This document shows positions 16,634 to 25,833 of a stretch of 64,000 nucleotides of DNA, one piece after another. Source of the stretch: Lacticaseibacillus daqingensis (lineage in GTDB: Bacteria; Bacillota; Bacilli; Lactobacillales; Lactobacillaceae); NCBI RefSeq assembly GCF_003946115.1, contig NZ_RHOH01000004.1, positions 154,216 to 218,215 on the forward strand. Reading direction: 5' to 3'. The first letter of the stretch is position 1. Each line of letters begins with the position of its first letter. Made by a program: the position numbers and the translations under genes. The notes beneath the pieces were generated by a model. It was not told the origin of the DNA. It did no database searches and saw nothing but the letters and a program-made list of their open reading frames with translations.

Positions 16634-16798
16634 TTACTCTTTTGCCAGTTTGGCGACGGCCTCATAAACTTGCTTGTCATTAAGTACGGTTGCGAGTGAT
16701 TGGCTAACCGCCTGCGCCGTCAAGTCCTGCCGGGCAAGATCAGCGCTTTGACTAATCTCTTTTTTAGCTTCATCAGAAATCATCACTTCAAATGTCAT
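16634..16798 (-). CDS. 54-residue protein, unknown (antitoxin-like size)
   Basis: A short frame opened by a perfect ribosome site (AAGGAGG, 7 bases before ATG). It encodes an Ala/Lys/Glu-rich, probably helical protein starting MTFEVMISDEAKKEISQSAD and ending VAKLAKE. No family is recognised. Its size and the tightly following second frame resemble a small two-gene unit such as an antitoxin module, but no toxin fold is visible, so this is only a possibility. It lies in the AT-rich stretch beside the Ltp-repeat gene. Confidence 0.55.
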   Translation of the reverse strand: MTFEVMISDEAKKEISQSADLARQDLTAQAVSQSLATVLNDKQVYEAVAKLAKE

Positions 16799-16897
16799 TG
16801 TCTTGCCTCCTTGAGCGTTTATTATCCCGAACTATTTTACTTGATCAATCGCACCGATTAAAGCCCCTGTTGGTTGCTCTGATTTCTGTATTTTGCT

Positions 16898-16945
16898 AAA
16901 AGGTCTCCAGAACGTTCACAATTCGCGAACGTTTTGGAGACCTTT
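16898..16945 (-). terminator. Terminator of gnd
   Basis: AAAGGTCTCC plus the inner AACGTTC/GAACGTT and the closing GGAGACCTTT form a long stem. The minus strand continues with a short T run. Confidence 0.8.
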
Positions 16946-16961
16946 AAAGTGTCCTCAAGCC

Positions 16962-18386
<1,425 letters not shown>

Positions 18387-18416
18387 TGTGTGCCTCCTGT
18401 AATCTTGTTCCAGCTA

Positions 18417-18445
18417 ATATTAGCAAAAACCGTACTCATTTAAAA
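18417..18445 (-). promoter_or_regulatory. Probable promoter of gnd
   Basis: On the minus strand an extended -10 TGCTAATAT (TAATAT at 18417-18422) has a weak TTTTAA 17 bases upstream. It lies in the 61-bp gap between yceD and gnd. Confidence 0.45.
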
Positions 18446-18447
18446 GT

Positions 18448-18993
18448 TTACTGATTGTCCGAGTCCGGGAACAGATCCTTAAGCTTGGCAAAGGCGTTGT
18501 TGCCGCCTTCCGCCTTGCGTTGCGCTTCATACGTTTCCTCGCCCATCACCGCCCAGTCATCGCCGGTTGGCATGTCGCCATCCTGCGCCTCTTGCGGGGT
18601 CAAAACCTGCATTGGAATGCTGAGCAGGATGTGATCCGCGATGGCGGCCACCAGGTCGATTTCGTCGCCGTCAAGGTCGATCAGCAGCTGCCCTTCCTCG
18701 TATTTTTCCTTGTCGGTGGTCGGGCTGACGTACACCTCGCTGAACGTGAAGTCCAGCGGCCAGTCCACCGGCGTCAGGCTGCGCGTCGACGGGATCACAA
18801 GCTTGCCACCAAGCGTTGCACTGACCAGAAAGTCGCCGTCGTCAAAGCTGACATAGCCATCCACCGCGATCGGGCTGACATCTAGGATCTCCGGGTCGCG
18901 CTGCATCAAGTCCGCCTTCAGATCCAGTGTCTCCTTGAGGTGCAGCGGCTCGCTGCGGTGCTTCATCAAGTCTTGCGTCGTCCATTTAAGCAT
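18448..18993 (-). CDS. yceD: YceD family protein (DUF177)
   Basis: A 181-residue acidic cytosolic protein of the DUF177/YceD family, which is usually linked to rRNA and ribosome biogenesis genes. Seen: PIAVDGYVSFDDGDFLVSAT, then ITPVDWPLDFTF-like strands with SEVYVS, and an acidic C-terminus ending in LKDLFPDSDNQ. The ATG at 18993 has AAGGAGG upstream and overlaps the tmcAL stop by 8 bases. In many bacteria rpmF follows; here it does not, and gnd is next. Confidence 0.88.
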   Translation of the reverse strand: MLKWTTQDLMKHRSEPLHLKETLDLKADLMQRDPEILDVSPIAVDGYVSFDDGDFLVSATLGGKLVIPSTRSLTPVDWPLDFTFSEVYVSPTTDKEKYEEGQLLIDLDGDEIDLVAAIADHILLSIPMQVLTPQEAQDGDMPTGDDWAVMGEETYEAQRKAEGGNNAFAKLKDLFPDSDNQ

Positions 18994-20161
18994 TGGTTTC
19001 CTCCTTGGCCCCCGGCATAAGCGGACGCCGCCCAAAGTTTTGGGCCTGATGTGTCAAATTCGTGATCAAGCGGTCGGCGCGGTGCTGCCAGTACAACAGC
19101 CCCCCCGGCGCCAACATCGGCAGGCTGACCTTGGTGATCAGCGGCAGCGCAAGGCTTTTTTTGACCTGGTGCAGATACGCGCGCCCCGCCGCGGTGAACC
19201 CCAGCACCTGCACGTAACGGTGCGCGTGGGCATCCGCCATCGTGACGTCGGTCAGGTTCAGCAGCGTGTACAGCGCCAACCGCCGCATGCGCGCGTAGGT
19301 GTAGCGCTTGGACTTCACCGCCGCAAGGAACGCGTCAAAGTCCGTGGCGGCATCCGCCTGCTGGGTCAGCCGGTACTCCAGCCCCTCGCTCATGGTGTAA
19401 ATTGTCTGCAACTGCGCAAGATCCGCCGTTTGCAGACGATAACGTAGCTGCGGGTAAAAGTCATCCCAAGACTGATGCCGCGCGGTTTGCAGGCCGTGTG
19501 CCATGACTGGTGGCACCAGGTCCGCCACCGAGGCGCCGGCCGCCAATTTGGCGCGGATCGCGCTACCACTGGCGGCCGGCGCCTCGGTATGGGCCAGCAC
19601 CTGAGGCGCATCGTGCCCCGCTCCGCGGCGGCCAAACGGTACCAGCGTCAAGTGCCCACCACTGGCCGCGACCGCCTGCGCGTAGCTGACGCCCAGCAGC
19701 AGGTTCGGCTGGGTCAGGCTGACGCCGGCCGTTTCCTGATAGTAGCGGTTCAGCTGCGTGGCGTAGGTCTGTGTGAAGTCGTTGAAGTGGTCATCGCTGG
19801 GCGGCATGCTGGCCAGTTTTTGCGCCAACTGCGCGTAATCCAGTGCCGGCGCCTCGGTGCCAAAGGCCAAGGCGTCCACACCCAGCGCGTTCAGCAGCGC
19901 CACGCCACCGATTGCAAACGGCCCCGCCGCCTGCACCGCATCGGTGACCGGCAGTTCCACCACCAGGTCGGCCCCAGCCGCCAGCGCGGCCCGAGCGCGG
20001 GCCCACTTGTCAACGATCGCGGGCTCGCCGCGCTGGACAAAGTTGCCGGCCATCACGACCACCACCACATCGGCGTCGGCCTGCGCGCGCGCCTGCGCCA
20101 GCGCGTAAGCGTGCCCGTCATGAAGCGGGTTGAACTCCGCGATCATGCCTACTGTGCGCAT
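18986..20161 (-). CDS. tmcAL: tRNA(Met) cytidine acetate ligase TmcAL
   Basis: A 391-residue enzyme (YlbM/TmcAL) that uses ATP and acetate to make N4-acetylcytidine at the wobble position of elongator tRNA-Met. The nucleotidyltransferase-type N-terminus shows VGMIAEFNPLHDGHAYALAQ and GNFVQRGEPAIVDKWARA. A later FGRRGAGHDA and ASGSAIRAKLA complete the active site region, and the C-terminus is helical. Length is normal. It sits in the usual place after rsfS and the methyltransferase gene, but with a 393-bp gap before it that is unusual for this otherwise overlapping operon. Confidence 0.95.
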   Translation of the reverse strand: MRTVGMIAEFNPLHDGHAYALAQARAQADADVVVVVMAGNFVQRGEPAIVDKWARARAALAAGADLVVELPVTDAVQAAGPFAIGGVALLNALGVDALAFGTEAPALDYAQLAQKLASMPPSDDHFNDFTQTYATQLNRYYQETAGVSLTQPNLLLGVSYAQAVAASGGHLTLVPFGRRGAGHDAPQVLAHTEAPAASGSAIRAKLAAGASVADLVPPVMAHGLQTARHQSWDDFYPQLRYRLQTADLAQLQTIYTMSEGLEYRLTQQADAATDFDAFLAAVKSKRYTYARMRRLALYTLLNLTDVTMADAHAHRYVQVLGFTAAGRAYLHQVKKSLALPLITKVSLPMLAPGGLLYWQHRADRLITNLTHQAQNFGRRPLMPGAKEETNA

Positions 20162-20278
20162 GGGACCACTCCTTTCTGGTTGCGTTCGGTCGTGCTTCTG
20201 TCTGACTGCCGCGCGAAAAATAGTTTGTCGCGCTTTTTGACCCGGGCCGTCACGGCGACAGGCTTTCCGGATTGCCTG

Positions 20279-20535
20279 CTACTTTCCGATCTTCGCCGAG
20301 CTGCGTGGCGCAACGCGGGAGCAGCTAGCGACGCCCAAGCACTCGCGCCTAAGTACGGTCGCAAGCGTCTCCCGGGAACTTCTGACCGTTTTTTTTCGGT
20401 AGCGTACTTCCCGCCTTGCTTCCGTTCGGCTTCGCCTCGCTCCGCAGCAGGGCATGCTTACTTCCTTCCGGTCTTCGTCGAGCGCCGCAAAGCAACGCAG
20501 ATACATCTAGCGACGCCAAGTCACTCGGGGCCAAG
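20279..20535. repeat. Imperfect tandem repeat (about 182-bp period) in a 393-bp gap
   Basis: Unit A at 20279-20353 and unit B at 20461-20535 share most positions, including the block CTAGCGACGCC and the pattern TTCCGRTCTTCGYCGAGC. Similarity continues on both sides, and the right end reaches into the last codons of the methyltransferase gene. The gap 20162-20554 carries several C/T-rich near-repeats such as TTCGGCTTCGCCTCGCTCCG. No plausible protein is encoded. It looks like an inserted repetitive element or a non-coding RNA locus. Confidence 0.55.
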
Positions 20536-20554
20536 AGCGCCCCAAGCGCCTCGG

Positions 20555-21328
20555 CTAGGCTAGCTGATCTGCTAAGTGCGCTTTGCTCTGCTCTGGTTTC
20601 TTGCCCCTAAAGAACCACCGGGTGCTGTCGTCTTGCACGGGACCCTGGCCGAAGTCGGCGGTCACTTCGATGTCGGTGAAGCCGGCCGCGGTCAAGGCGC
20701 TGACGTAATCGCTCACGGCGTAGGTGCGCTCGTGGTGGGTCTCGATCAGCGGGTGGTAGGCGTCGAGCTTTTCATCGTAGACGAAAAAGGTCAGGTCGTG
20801 CTCAACACTGTGCGGCACTTCCCCTTCGTAGCTGTGCCACATGAAGGCGTAGTCCTCGGTTTGGTAGTTGTACATGTAGCCGGGAAACACGGTGTCCATC
20901 TGGTACAGGGAGTGGGCGTCAAACAGGAAGTCGCCGCCCGGTTCCAGCACGCTGAACACCTGCTCAAACACGGTTTGCACGGTGGCCAGATCCGCCATGT
21001 AGCAGATGGAATCATCGAAGCAGGTCACGACCGCGTAAGTCGGCATGTCCGTCAGGTCGCGCATGTCCCCGAGGATCAGCGGAATGTCGCGGCCCTGCGC
21101 GTCAATTTTTTGCTCGGCCAATGCCAGCATGTCACCGGACAGGTCAAAATCGGTGACGGCAAACCCGGCCTCATCCAGCAACAGCGCCAGGCTGCCGGAA
21201 CCCCCGGCCAGCTCCAGCAGGGGCTGCCCAGCTGGGGTCACGCGCGCGGTCACGTAGTCGCGCCAGTCGGCGTACAGGTCGGCGTCCATCAGGGTGTCGT
21301 AGACCTGCGCAAAGGTTGAATAGATCAT
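20555..21328 (-). CDS. SAM-dependent methyltransferase (YqeM type)
   Basis: A 257-residue class I methyltransferase. The SAM-binding motif is LLELAGGSGSLALLLDEAGF, followed by the acidic VTDFDLSGDMLALAEQK, LILGDMRDL and VTCFDDSICYM. Substrate unknown; in Firmicutes this gene stands next to rsfS. The ATG at 21328 overlaps the rsfS stop as ATGA, indicating coupled translation. The last dozen residues (EQSKAHLADQLA) come from DNA that resembles the repetitive element downstream, so the natural C-terminus may have been replaced. Confidence 0.9.
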   Translation of the reverse strand: MIYSTFAQVYDTLMDADLYADWRDYVTARVTPAGQPLLELAGGSGSLALLLDEAGFAVTDFDLSGDMLALAEQKIDAQGRDIPLILGDMRDLTDMPTYAVVTCFDDSICYMADLATVQTVFEQVFSVLEPGGDFLFDAHSLYQMDTVFPGYMYNYQTEDYAFMWHSYEGEVPHSVEHDLTFFVYDEKLDAYHPLIETHHERTYAVSDYVSALTAAGFTDIEVTADFGQGPVQDDSTRWFFRGKKPEQSKAHLADQLA

Positions 21329-21687
21329 GCCTCGGTCAACCAAGCGGACACGTCGACCAGTGGGGCCTGATGCCAGAGCTTCTCGAGGTTGTAAAAGTCA
21401 CGTTCTTCCGGCACGAACACGTGCACCACGAGGTCGCCGAAGTCCATCAGCATCCAGCGGCTGCCCTTCTTGCCTTCGATGCGCGGCTGCGGGCCGCCGG
21501 CGGTTTCTACCTTTTCCTCGATGGCGTCAACGATGGCCTGCACCTGACGGTCGGTCCCCCCGTTCATGATCAGGAAGTAGTCGGCCAGGAGGCTCACGTC
21601 GCGCATGTCAAGCGCCACGATGTCATCGGCGCGCTTATCATCAGCGGCGCGGACGGCGAGTTCTAATAATTCTTCTGGTTTTAGCAT
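21325..21687 (-). CDS. rsfS: Ribosome silencing factor RsfS
   Basis: A 120-residue protein that binds ribosomal protein L14 and blocks subunit joining when nutrients are short. It shows ADDKRADDIVALDMRDVSLL, DYFLIMNGGTDRQVQAIVD and EGKKGSRWMLMDFGDLVVHV, ending with FVPEERDFYNLEKLWHQAP. Complete length. Ribosome site AAGGAG. It overlaps the methyltransferase gene by 4 bases. Confidence 0.96.
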   Translation of the reverse strand: MLKPEELLELAVRAADDKRADDIVALDMRDVSLLADYFLIMNGGTDRQVQAIVDAIEEKVETAGGPQPRIEGKKGSRWMLMDFGDLVVHVFVPEERDFYNLEKLWHQAPLVDVSAWLTEA

Positions 21688-21720
21688 GAATTGCTCCTTG
21701 TTTTTGTCTGCAGGGGTCGG

Positions 21721-22332
21721 TTAGGCGTGGGTTGCGCGGGTCGTGACGAACGCGTTGTAGGTCAGCAGGGTCTTGGGATAGACCACGAGGCGCTGGCCGA
21801 TCAGATAGGTCAGCGTGTTCTCCAGCTCAATGCGGGTGGCCTCGTTGATGCTGGTCTTGGCCGCTTCTCGCGCCTTGGCCTCAACGGGCAGGGCGCGGGC
21901 AGGCTCGATGAAGTCTGCCACGAAAATGATCTGGTCAAGCACCGTCATCGCCGGGTCGCCAGTGGTGTGGCGGTCAATGGCCTGAAGCACCAGCTTATCG
22001 GTGATGCCGACTTCCTGCTGGATGAACCAGGTGCCCACAATGCCGTGCCACACGCCGCGATTGTAGTTCAGCAGGTCCGGGTCAAAGCCGTTGCGGATGA
22101 TCGTTTCCCGGTACGTGGTCACGGGGATCTGCTTGGCGTAATCGTGCAACAGCCCGGCTAACCCGGCGCGGTCCACGTCCGCCCCCAGCTGCGTGGCCAG
22201 CGCGCGTGCCGTTGCTTCCACGCGCAGGCAGTGCTGATAGCGCGCGTCATCCAACCGGTTTTGCAAGTGGTTGAGCAACTCGCTTCGGCTCAGGCCGTGG
22301 GTCAGACTCGTGGGGTATTCAATGTTCGTCAA
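21721..22332 (-). CDS. yqeK: HD-domain phosphohydrolase YqeK (Ap4A hydrolase type)
   Basis: A 203-residue HD-superfamily protein. Metal-binding residues lie in YQHCLRVEATARALA, LAGLLHDYAKQIP, VWHGIVG and AIDRHTTGDPAMTVLDQIIF, matching YqeK, which splits diadenosine tetraphosphate symmetrically. The TTG at 22332 is preferred because GGAAGG lies 8 bases upstream and it overlaps the nadD stop; an ATG at 22353 is a weaker alternative. It is part of the nadD-yqeK-rsfS series. Confidence 0.92.
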   Translation of the reverse strand: MTNIEYPTSLTHGLSRSELLNHLQNRLDDARYQHCLRVEATARALATQLGADVDRAGLAGLLHDYAKQIPVTTYRETIIRNGFDPDLLNYNRGVWHGIVGTWFIQQEVGITDKLVLQAIDRHTTGDPAMTVLDQIIFVADFIEPARALPVEAKAREAAKTSINEATRIELENTLTYLIGQRLVVYPKTLLTYNAFVTTRATHA

Positions 22333-22969
22333 GGTATAGGCCTTCCTTTTCAATGTAAGTGCGCACGGCGTCCGGGATCAAGTAGCGGGTGCTGGCGCCA
22401 GTGCGGATCCGCTCACGCAGTTGCGTGGAGCTGATATCGATCATCGGGGCATCGACCCACAGGATCGGGTACGCGCTTTGCGGCATGTAGCCCCGCCGCT
22501 TGACCCCGACAAACGTGACGAGCTTCACCAAGTCGTCGATGCGAGACCATTTAGGTAAATAGTTCACCATGTCCGCCCCGATAATGAAATAGTAATCCGT
22601 GTCCGGGTGCAGCCGCTTGAGCCCCACCATCGTGTCGTAAGTGTAGCTGACCCCGCCGCGCTGGATCTCCGTGAGCTCCAGGCCAAAGCGCGGGTTGTCT
22701 TGGATCGCCAGCTCAAGCATCGCCACGCGGTGCTTGGCGGCGATCGCTTCTTTGGCATCGACATGCGGCGGCTGGTTATCCGGCATAAAGCGGATCTGGT
22801 TGAGGCCAAGCGCCGTTCCGACCGCCTCGGCCATGATCAGGTGGCCGTTGTGCACCGGGTTGAACGTGCCGCCAAATAAGCCGACCTGCTTCCTGCGCGG
22901 CCCCAGGATCTGCTCACTGATCGATTCAGTGATGACCGGTTGGGTCAGCGTGCGCGCCTGCGTCTTCAT
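22319..22969 (-). CDS. nadD: Nicotinate-nucleotide adenylyltransferase NadD
   Basis: A 216-residue enzyme making deamido-NAD from nicotinate mononucleotide and ATP. The signature GLFGGTFNPVHNGHLIMAE lies near residue 30, after a 28-residue N-terminal extension common in lactobacilli. Later motifs are IRFMPDNQPPHV, YYFIIGADMVNYLPKW and the ATP-site IDISSTQLRERIRTG. It starts 9 bases after yhbY ends and overlaps yqeK. Confidence 0.96.
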   Translation of the reverse strand: MKTQARTLTQPVITESISEQILGPRRKQVGLFGGTFNPVHNGHLIMAEAVGTALGLNQIRFMPDNQPPHVDAKEAIAAKHRVAMLELAIQDNPRFGLELTEIQRGGVSYTYDTMVGLKRLHPDTDYYFIIGADMVNYLPKWSRIDDLVKLVTFVGVKRRGYMPQSAYPILWVDAPMIDISSTQLRERIRTGASTRYLIPDAVRTYIEKEGLYLDEH

Positions 22970-22978
22970 GCCGGCAAC

Positions 22979-23290
22979 CTACAGCTTGGCGAGCGCCGCC
23001 GAGATGTGGCGGTTCTCTTCCTTGCTGGCGACACGGTAAACCAACAGCGTGCGGCCGATGGTTTGGGCCACTTCAAGGCCGGGGATCTCGGTGGTCAAAA
23101 AGGCCCCAACGGTTTGCGGGGTGTCCTCCGCGGCCGGCAGCAAGCTGATTTTCACCAGCTCGCGCTTGTCGACCGCATCCGCGACCCCAGCCACGAAGGT
23201 TTGACTCAGGCCGTTTTTGCCCAAGTTGATCAGGGGCTTCATCGTCATCCCCTGGCTGCGTAAGTAACGTTTCTGTTTGCCTGTCAGCAT
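22979..23290 (-). CDS. yhbY: YhbY family RNA-binding protein (CRM domain)
   Basis: A 103-residue single CRM-domain protein associated with pre-50S ribosomes. It starts LTGKQKRYLRSQGMTMKPL and has the characteristic INLGKNGLSQTFVAGVADAV with the GxxG loop, then ELVKISLLPAAED. Full length. It lies between the GTPase gene yqeH and nadD in the conserved order. Confidence 0.95.
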   Translation of the reverse strand: MLTGKQKRYLRSQGMTMKPLINLGKNGLSQTFVAGVADAVDKRELVKISLLPAAEDTPQTVGAFLTTEIPGLEVAQTIGRTLLVYRVASKEENRHISAALAKL

Positions 23291-23309
23291 TTATCTGTCT
23301 CCTTGTGTG

Positions 23310-24428
23310 TTAGATCAGTGCGCGGCGCAACAAGACGTCCACGCCTTTCGGGGCCCAGCCGGCAACGGTCACGCCCGCCGGCACCACGACCCACCCAAGC
23401 CCGGCGAACACCAGGTCGGATTTTTCCTTCGGGGTGAACTCAAAGCGTACCAGTTCCGGGAAGTCGGCACCTTCGCGCGGTGGGCTCAACAGCCCGCCCT
23501 TGTGCTTGGCGTAGAATTCATCGGCGTTGGCCAGCTTCGTGCGGTGCAGCAGCAGCTGGTTGTCGCAGTAGAACGTGAAGCCGGTTTTCTTCCCGCGCAA
23601 AAAGTCAAAGCGCGCCAAGCCCGCCAGGAACACGGTCTGTTCCGGATTGAGTTGGAACACTGTGGGGCGGATCGGCTTGGTCGGGGCGACCAGGTTCAGG
23701 TCCTTCGGGTCGATGTAGTGCGCCATCTGGTTGCGGTGGATGATCCCCGGCGTGTCAATCAGGTTTTGGCCGTCATCCAGCGGGATCTGGATCCGATCGA
23801 GCGTCGTGCCCGGGAAGCGAGAGGTCGTGATCAGGTCCTGCACGCCGGTCAGCTGCTTGATGATGCGGTTGATCAGCGTCGACTTGCCCGTATTGGTCAC
23901 ACCGACCACGAAGACGTCGCGGCCGTCGCGCTCGGCCTCGATCGCTTCCAGCAGCTCATCCACGGCCTGGCCTTTTTTGGCGCTGGTCAAAATGGTCTTG
24001 ATCGGGCGCAGCCCTTGGGCATGCGCCGCCTGTGTCAGCCAGTTGGTCACGCGCCGGCGGTTGATCGACTTCGGCAGCACATCCGCCTTGTTGCCGACCA
24101 GGATCACCGGGTTGTCCCCGACGAAGCGGTGCAGGCCGGGGATCACGCTGCCGTTGAAGTCGAACACATCGACCACGTTGACGATCAGCGCGTTACTTTC
24201 CCCCAGCGCGTTCAGCAGGCGCAAAAAATCGTCATCGGTCAGCTCAACGTCGGCCACCTCATTGTAGTGGCGCAGGCGGAAGCACCGCTGGCAGTACAGG
24301 TCGCCTTCCGGGTCAGCCTTGGCGAGCGTGCTGGCCGGCAAGTAGCCGGCGTGCGTCGGGTCCGTGGTTTGGAGCTTGGCCCCACAGCCGATGCAGTACA
24401 GGTCGTTCATCGTTTCAAGTTCAGTCAT
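23310..24428 (-). CDS. yqeH: Ribosome biogenesis GTPase YqeH
   Basis: A 372-residue circularly permuted GTPase needed for 30S assembly. A zinc finger at the N-terminus has CIGCG and CQRCFRLRHY. Because of the permutation the G4 motif NKAD comes first, followed by G5-like ILTSAKKG, G1 GVTNTGKSTLIN, G2 in TTSRFPGTTLD and G3 DTPGI. A C-terminal domain follows. The ATG overlaps the yqeG stop by 8 bases, and GGAGG is well placed. Confidence 0.96.
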   Translation of the reverse strand: MTELETMNDLYCIGCGAKLQTTDPTHAGYLPASTLAKADPEGDLYCQRCFRLRHYNEVADVELTDDDFLRLLNALGESNALIVNVVDVFDFNGSVIPGLHRFVGDNPVILVGNKADVLPKSINRRRVTNWLTQAAHAQGLRPIKTILTSAKKGQAVDELLEAIEAERDGRDVFVVGVTNTGKSTLINRIIKQLTGVQDLITTSRFPGTTLDRIQIPLDDGQNLIDTPGIIHRNQMAHYIDPKDLNLVAPTKPIRPTVFQLNPEQTVFLAGLARFDFLRGKKTGFTFYCDNQLLLHRTKLANADEFYAKHKGGLLSPPREGADFPELVRFEFTPKEKSDLVFAGLGWVVVPAGVTVAGWAPKGVDVLLRRALI

Positions 24429-24936
24429 TCAAATCCTCCTGGTAATGCAAGGGTTTCATTGCCCGCATCACGATTCGTTCGAAAAAGCGGGTGATCCGCG
24501 TGTTCCACGCGTCGGATTCGATCAAGGGCCGCACGAGGATCGAGCGGACGCCTGCCGTGCGCGCCGCCAGAATATCGGTCAGCACCTGATCGCCCACCAT
24601 CACCACCGCCGTTTTGGGCAGATCAAGTTGGCGCACCGCGCGGTCGATCCCGACCGGCAACGGCTTCAGCGCCCGCGAGACGAACGGCAGGTCCAGCTGA
24701 CGCAGCGCGCGGGCCACGCGGTCGTGGTTGTTGTTGGACACCACCATCACGGTAATGCCGGCGTTTTGCATCGTTTCAAGCCATGCCTTCAAGGCTGGCG
24801 TGCCGTCCGGGTTGTTCCAGGCGATCAGGGTGTTGTCGAGATCGCACAGCACTGCCTGGATGCCGTGGCGTTTGAGTGTCGTTGGGGTCAGCGTGTAGAT
24901 GGCTGTCACCAGCCAGGTCGGGGTAAATACAGACAC
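24421..24936 (-). CDS. yqeG: HAD-family phosphatase YqeG
   Basis: A 171-residue HAD IIIA phosphatase. Motif I is CDLDNTLIAWN, motif II VMVVSNNN, and motif III VMVGDQVLTDILAARTAG. The family is related to phosphatidylglycerophosphate phosphatases, but the bacterial substrate is unsettled. The GTG at 24936 is chosen because AAGGAGG lies 7 bases upstream; the ATG at 24963 lies before that ribosome site and has none of its own. First gene of the operon. Confidence 0.92.
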   Translation of the reverse strand: MSVFTPTWLVTAIYTLTPTTLKRHGIQAVLCDLDNTLIAWNNPDGTPALKAWLETMQNAGITVMVVSNNNHDRVARALRQLDLPFVSRALKPLPVGIDRAVRQLDLPKTAVVMVGDQVLTDILAARTAGVRSILVRPLIESDAWNTRITRFFERIVMRAMKPLHYQEDLND

Positions 24937-24972
24937 ACGGGTGCCTCCTTCATTTTTGTTCATACCTCACTT

Positions 24973-24978
24973 ATTATA
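24973..24978 (-). promoter_or_regulatory. -10 box of the yqeG-yceD operon
   Basis: The minus strand reads TATAAT about 37 bases before the yqeG start codon. The best -35 is TGCAAA at 17 bases, which is weak. Confidence 0.5.
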
Positions 24979-25075
24979 GCGGAAACCCACCGGCTTTGCA
25001 CAGGCGTTTCATTCGCCTTTCCACGCTGTGCGCGTTACGATAGAAGGAGACTGATTGGAAAGGAGCCGCCCGCGT

Positions 25076-25132
25076 TTGCCCTATTTTCACTTCACCCATT
25101 GCTTGTGCCGCCGCTTCGTGGCTTGCCCATGA
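25076..25132 (+). CDS. Possible 18-codon leader peptide before the hydrolase
   Basis: A TTG about 10 bases after AAGGAG opens 18 codons, MPYFHFTHCLCRRFVACP. The stop overlaps the hydrolase ATG as ATGA. The hydrolase ATG has no ribosome site of its own, so translation could be coupled through this leader. The peptide is rich in Cys, His and Arg. Unproven. Confidence 0.35.
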   Translation: MPYFHFTHCLCRRFVACP

Positions 25133-25743
25133 CCGCGCCGGTGTATCGCTTCATCCCCAATGACCTCACGCGACCCCCACTGCTGTTGCTTCACGGCACC
25201 GGTGGCAGCGTGAAAGACCTCCTGCCGATCGGCCGCTTCCTCGCCCCGCGCAGTCCTCTGCTGGCGCTGGCCGGCCGCGTGGTTGAAAACGGCCAGCGCC
25301 GCTTCTTCGCCCACCACCCTGACGGCAGCCCCGACCTGACCAGCGTCGCTTGCGAACGCGACTGGCTCGTGGCAACCGTGGCCGCGCTGAGCGCCCAGTA
25401 TCAGCTCGATCTGTCGCGCCTGATCGCTGTTGGGTACTCCAACGGGGCCAACCTCATCAGCCACACCCTGCTAACGCGGCCGGTGCCATGGCTGGGTGCC
25501 GTCCTGCTTCACGGCACCCTAGTCACTCCGGTCCCGCAACCGCAGCCCCTGGCCGGCCGGGCCGTCTTCGCCTCGTTTGGGACACACGATCCGCGCATCA
25601 GCGCGGCTGCGTTCACCGGCCTCGTGGCCACCCTGCGCCGCGCCGGGGCCACGGTCAATGTGCATCAACACGACCAGCGCCACAACCTTAACGGCCCGGA
25701 GCTCAAGGCTGCGCAGGCTTGGATCGCGGCACGAGGTCGGTGA
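25129..25743 (+). CDS. Alpha/beta hydrolase (carboxylesterase-like)
   Basis: A 204-residue serine hydrolase of the phospholipase/carboxylesterase group. The oxyanion-hole motif is LLLLHGTGGSVKDLLPIGR, the nucleophile serine lies in AVGYSNGANLI, the acid in FGTHDPRIS and the catalytic His in QHDQRHNLNGPEL. It acts on small esters; its natural substrate is unknown. In-frame TTG or GTG starts upstream (25099, 25105) cannot be excluded. Very GC-rich and compact. Confidence 0.85.
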   Translation: MTAPVYRFIPNDLTRPPLLLLHGTGGSVKDLLPIGRFLAPRSPLLALAGRVVENGQRRFFAHHPDGSPDLTSVACERDWLVATVAALSAQYQLDLSRLIAVGYSNGANLISHTLLTRPVPWLGAVLLHGTLVTPVPQPQPLAGRAVFASFGTHDPRISAAAFTGLVATLRRAGATVNVHQHDQRHNLNGPELKAAQAWIAARGR

Positions 25744-25833
25744 GCTCACCTCGTTGCGCTTGGCTTGGGGCGACCCGTTCCGCTAAGTGCGCGCCACTTC
25801 GCTCTGGTTCTAGCATAGAAAGGAGTTTTCAGT

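Noticed and set aside
20180..20245. GCGCG-containing hairpin with a T run as a plus-strand terminator
   Set aside because: No plus-strand gene precedes it and it lies within the C/T-rich repeat element; kept as part of that element.
20279..20534. Minus-strand frames rich in Arg, Ser and Cys in the repeat gap
   Set aside because: No ribosome sites, odd composition, and the frames follow the DNA repeats rather than a protein pattern.
19475..20563. Long plus-strand frame opposite tmcAL
   Set aside because: Antisense frame produced by the GC-rich codon use of tmcAL; the minus strand encodes a complete, recognisable enzyme.
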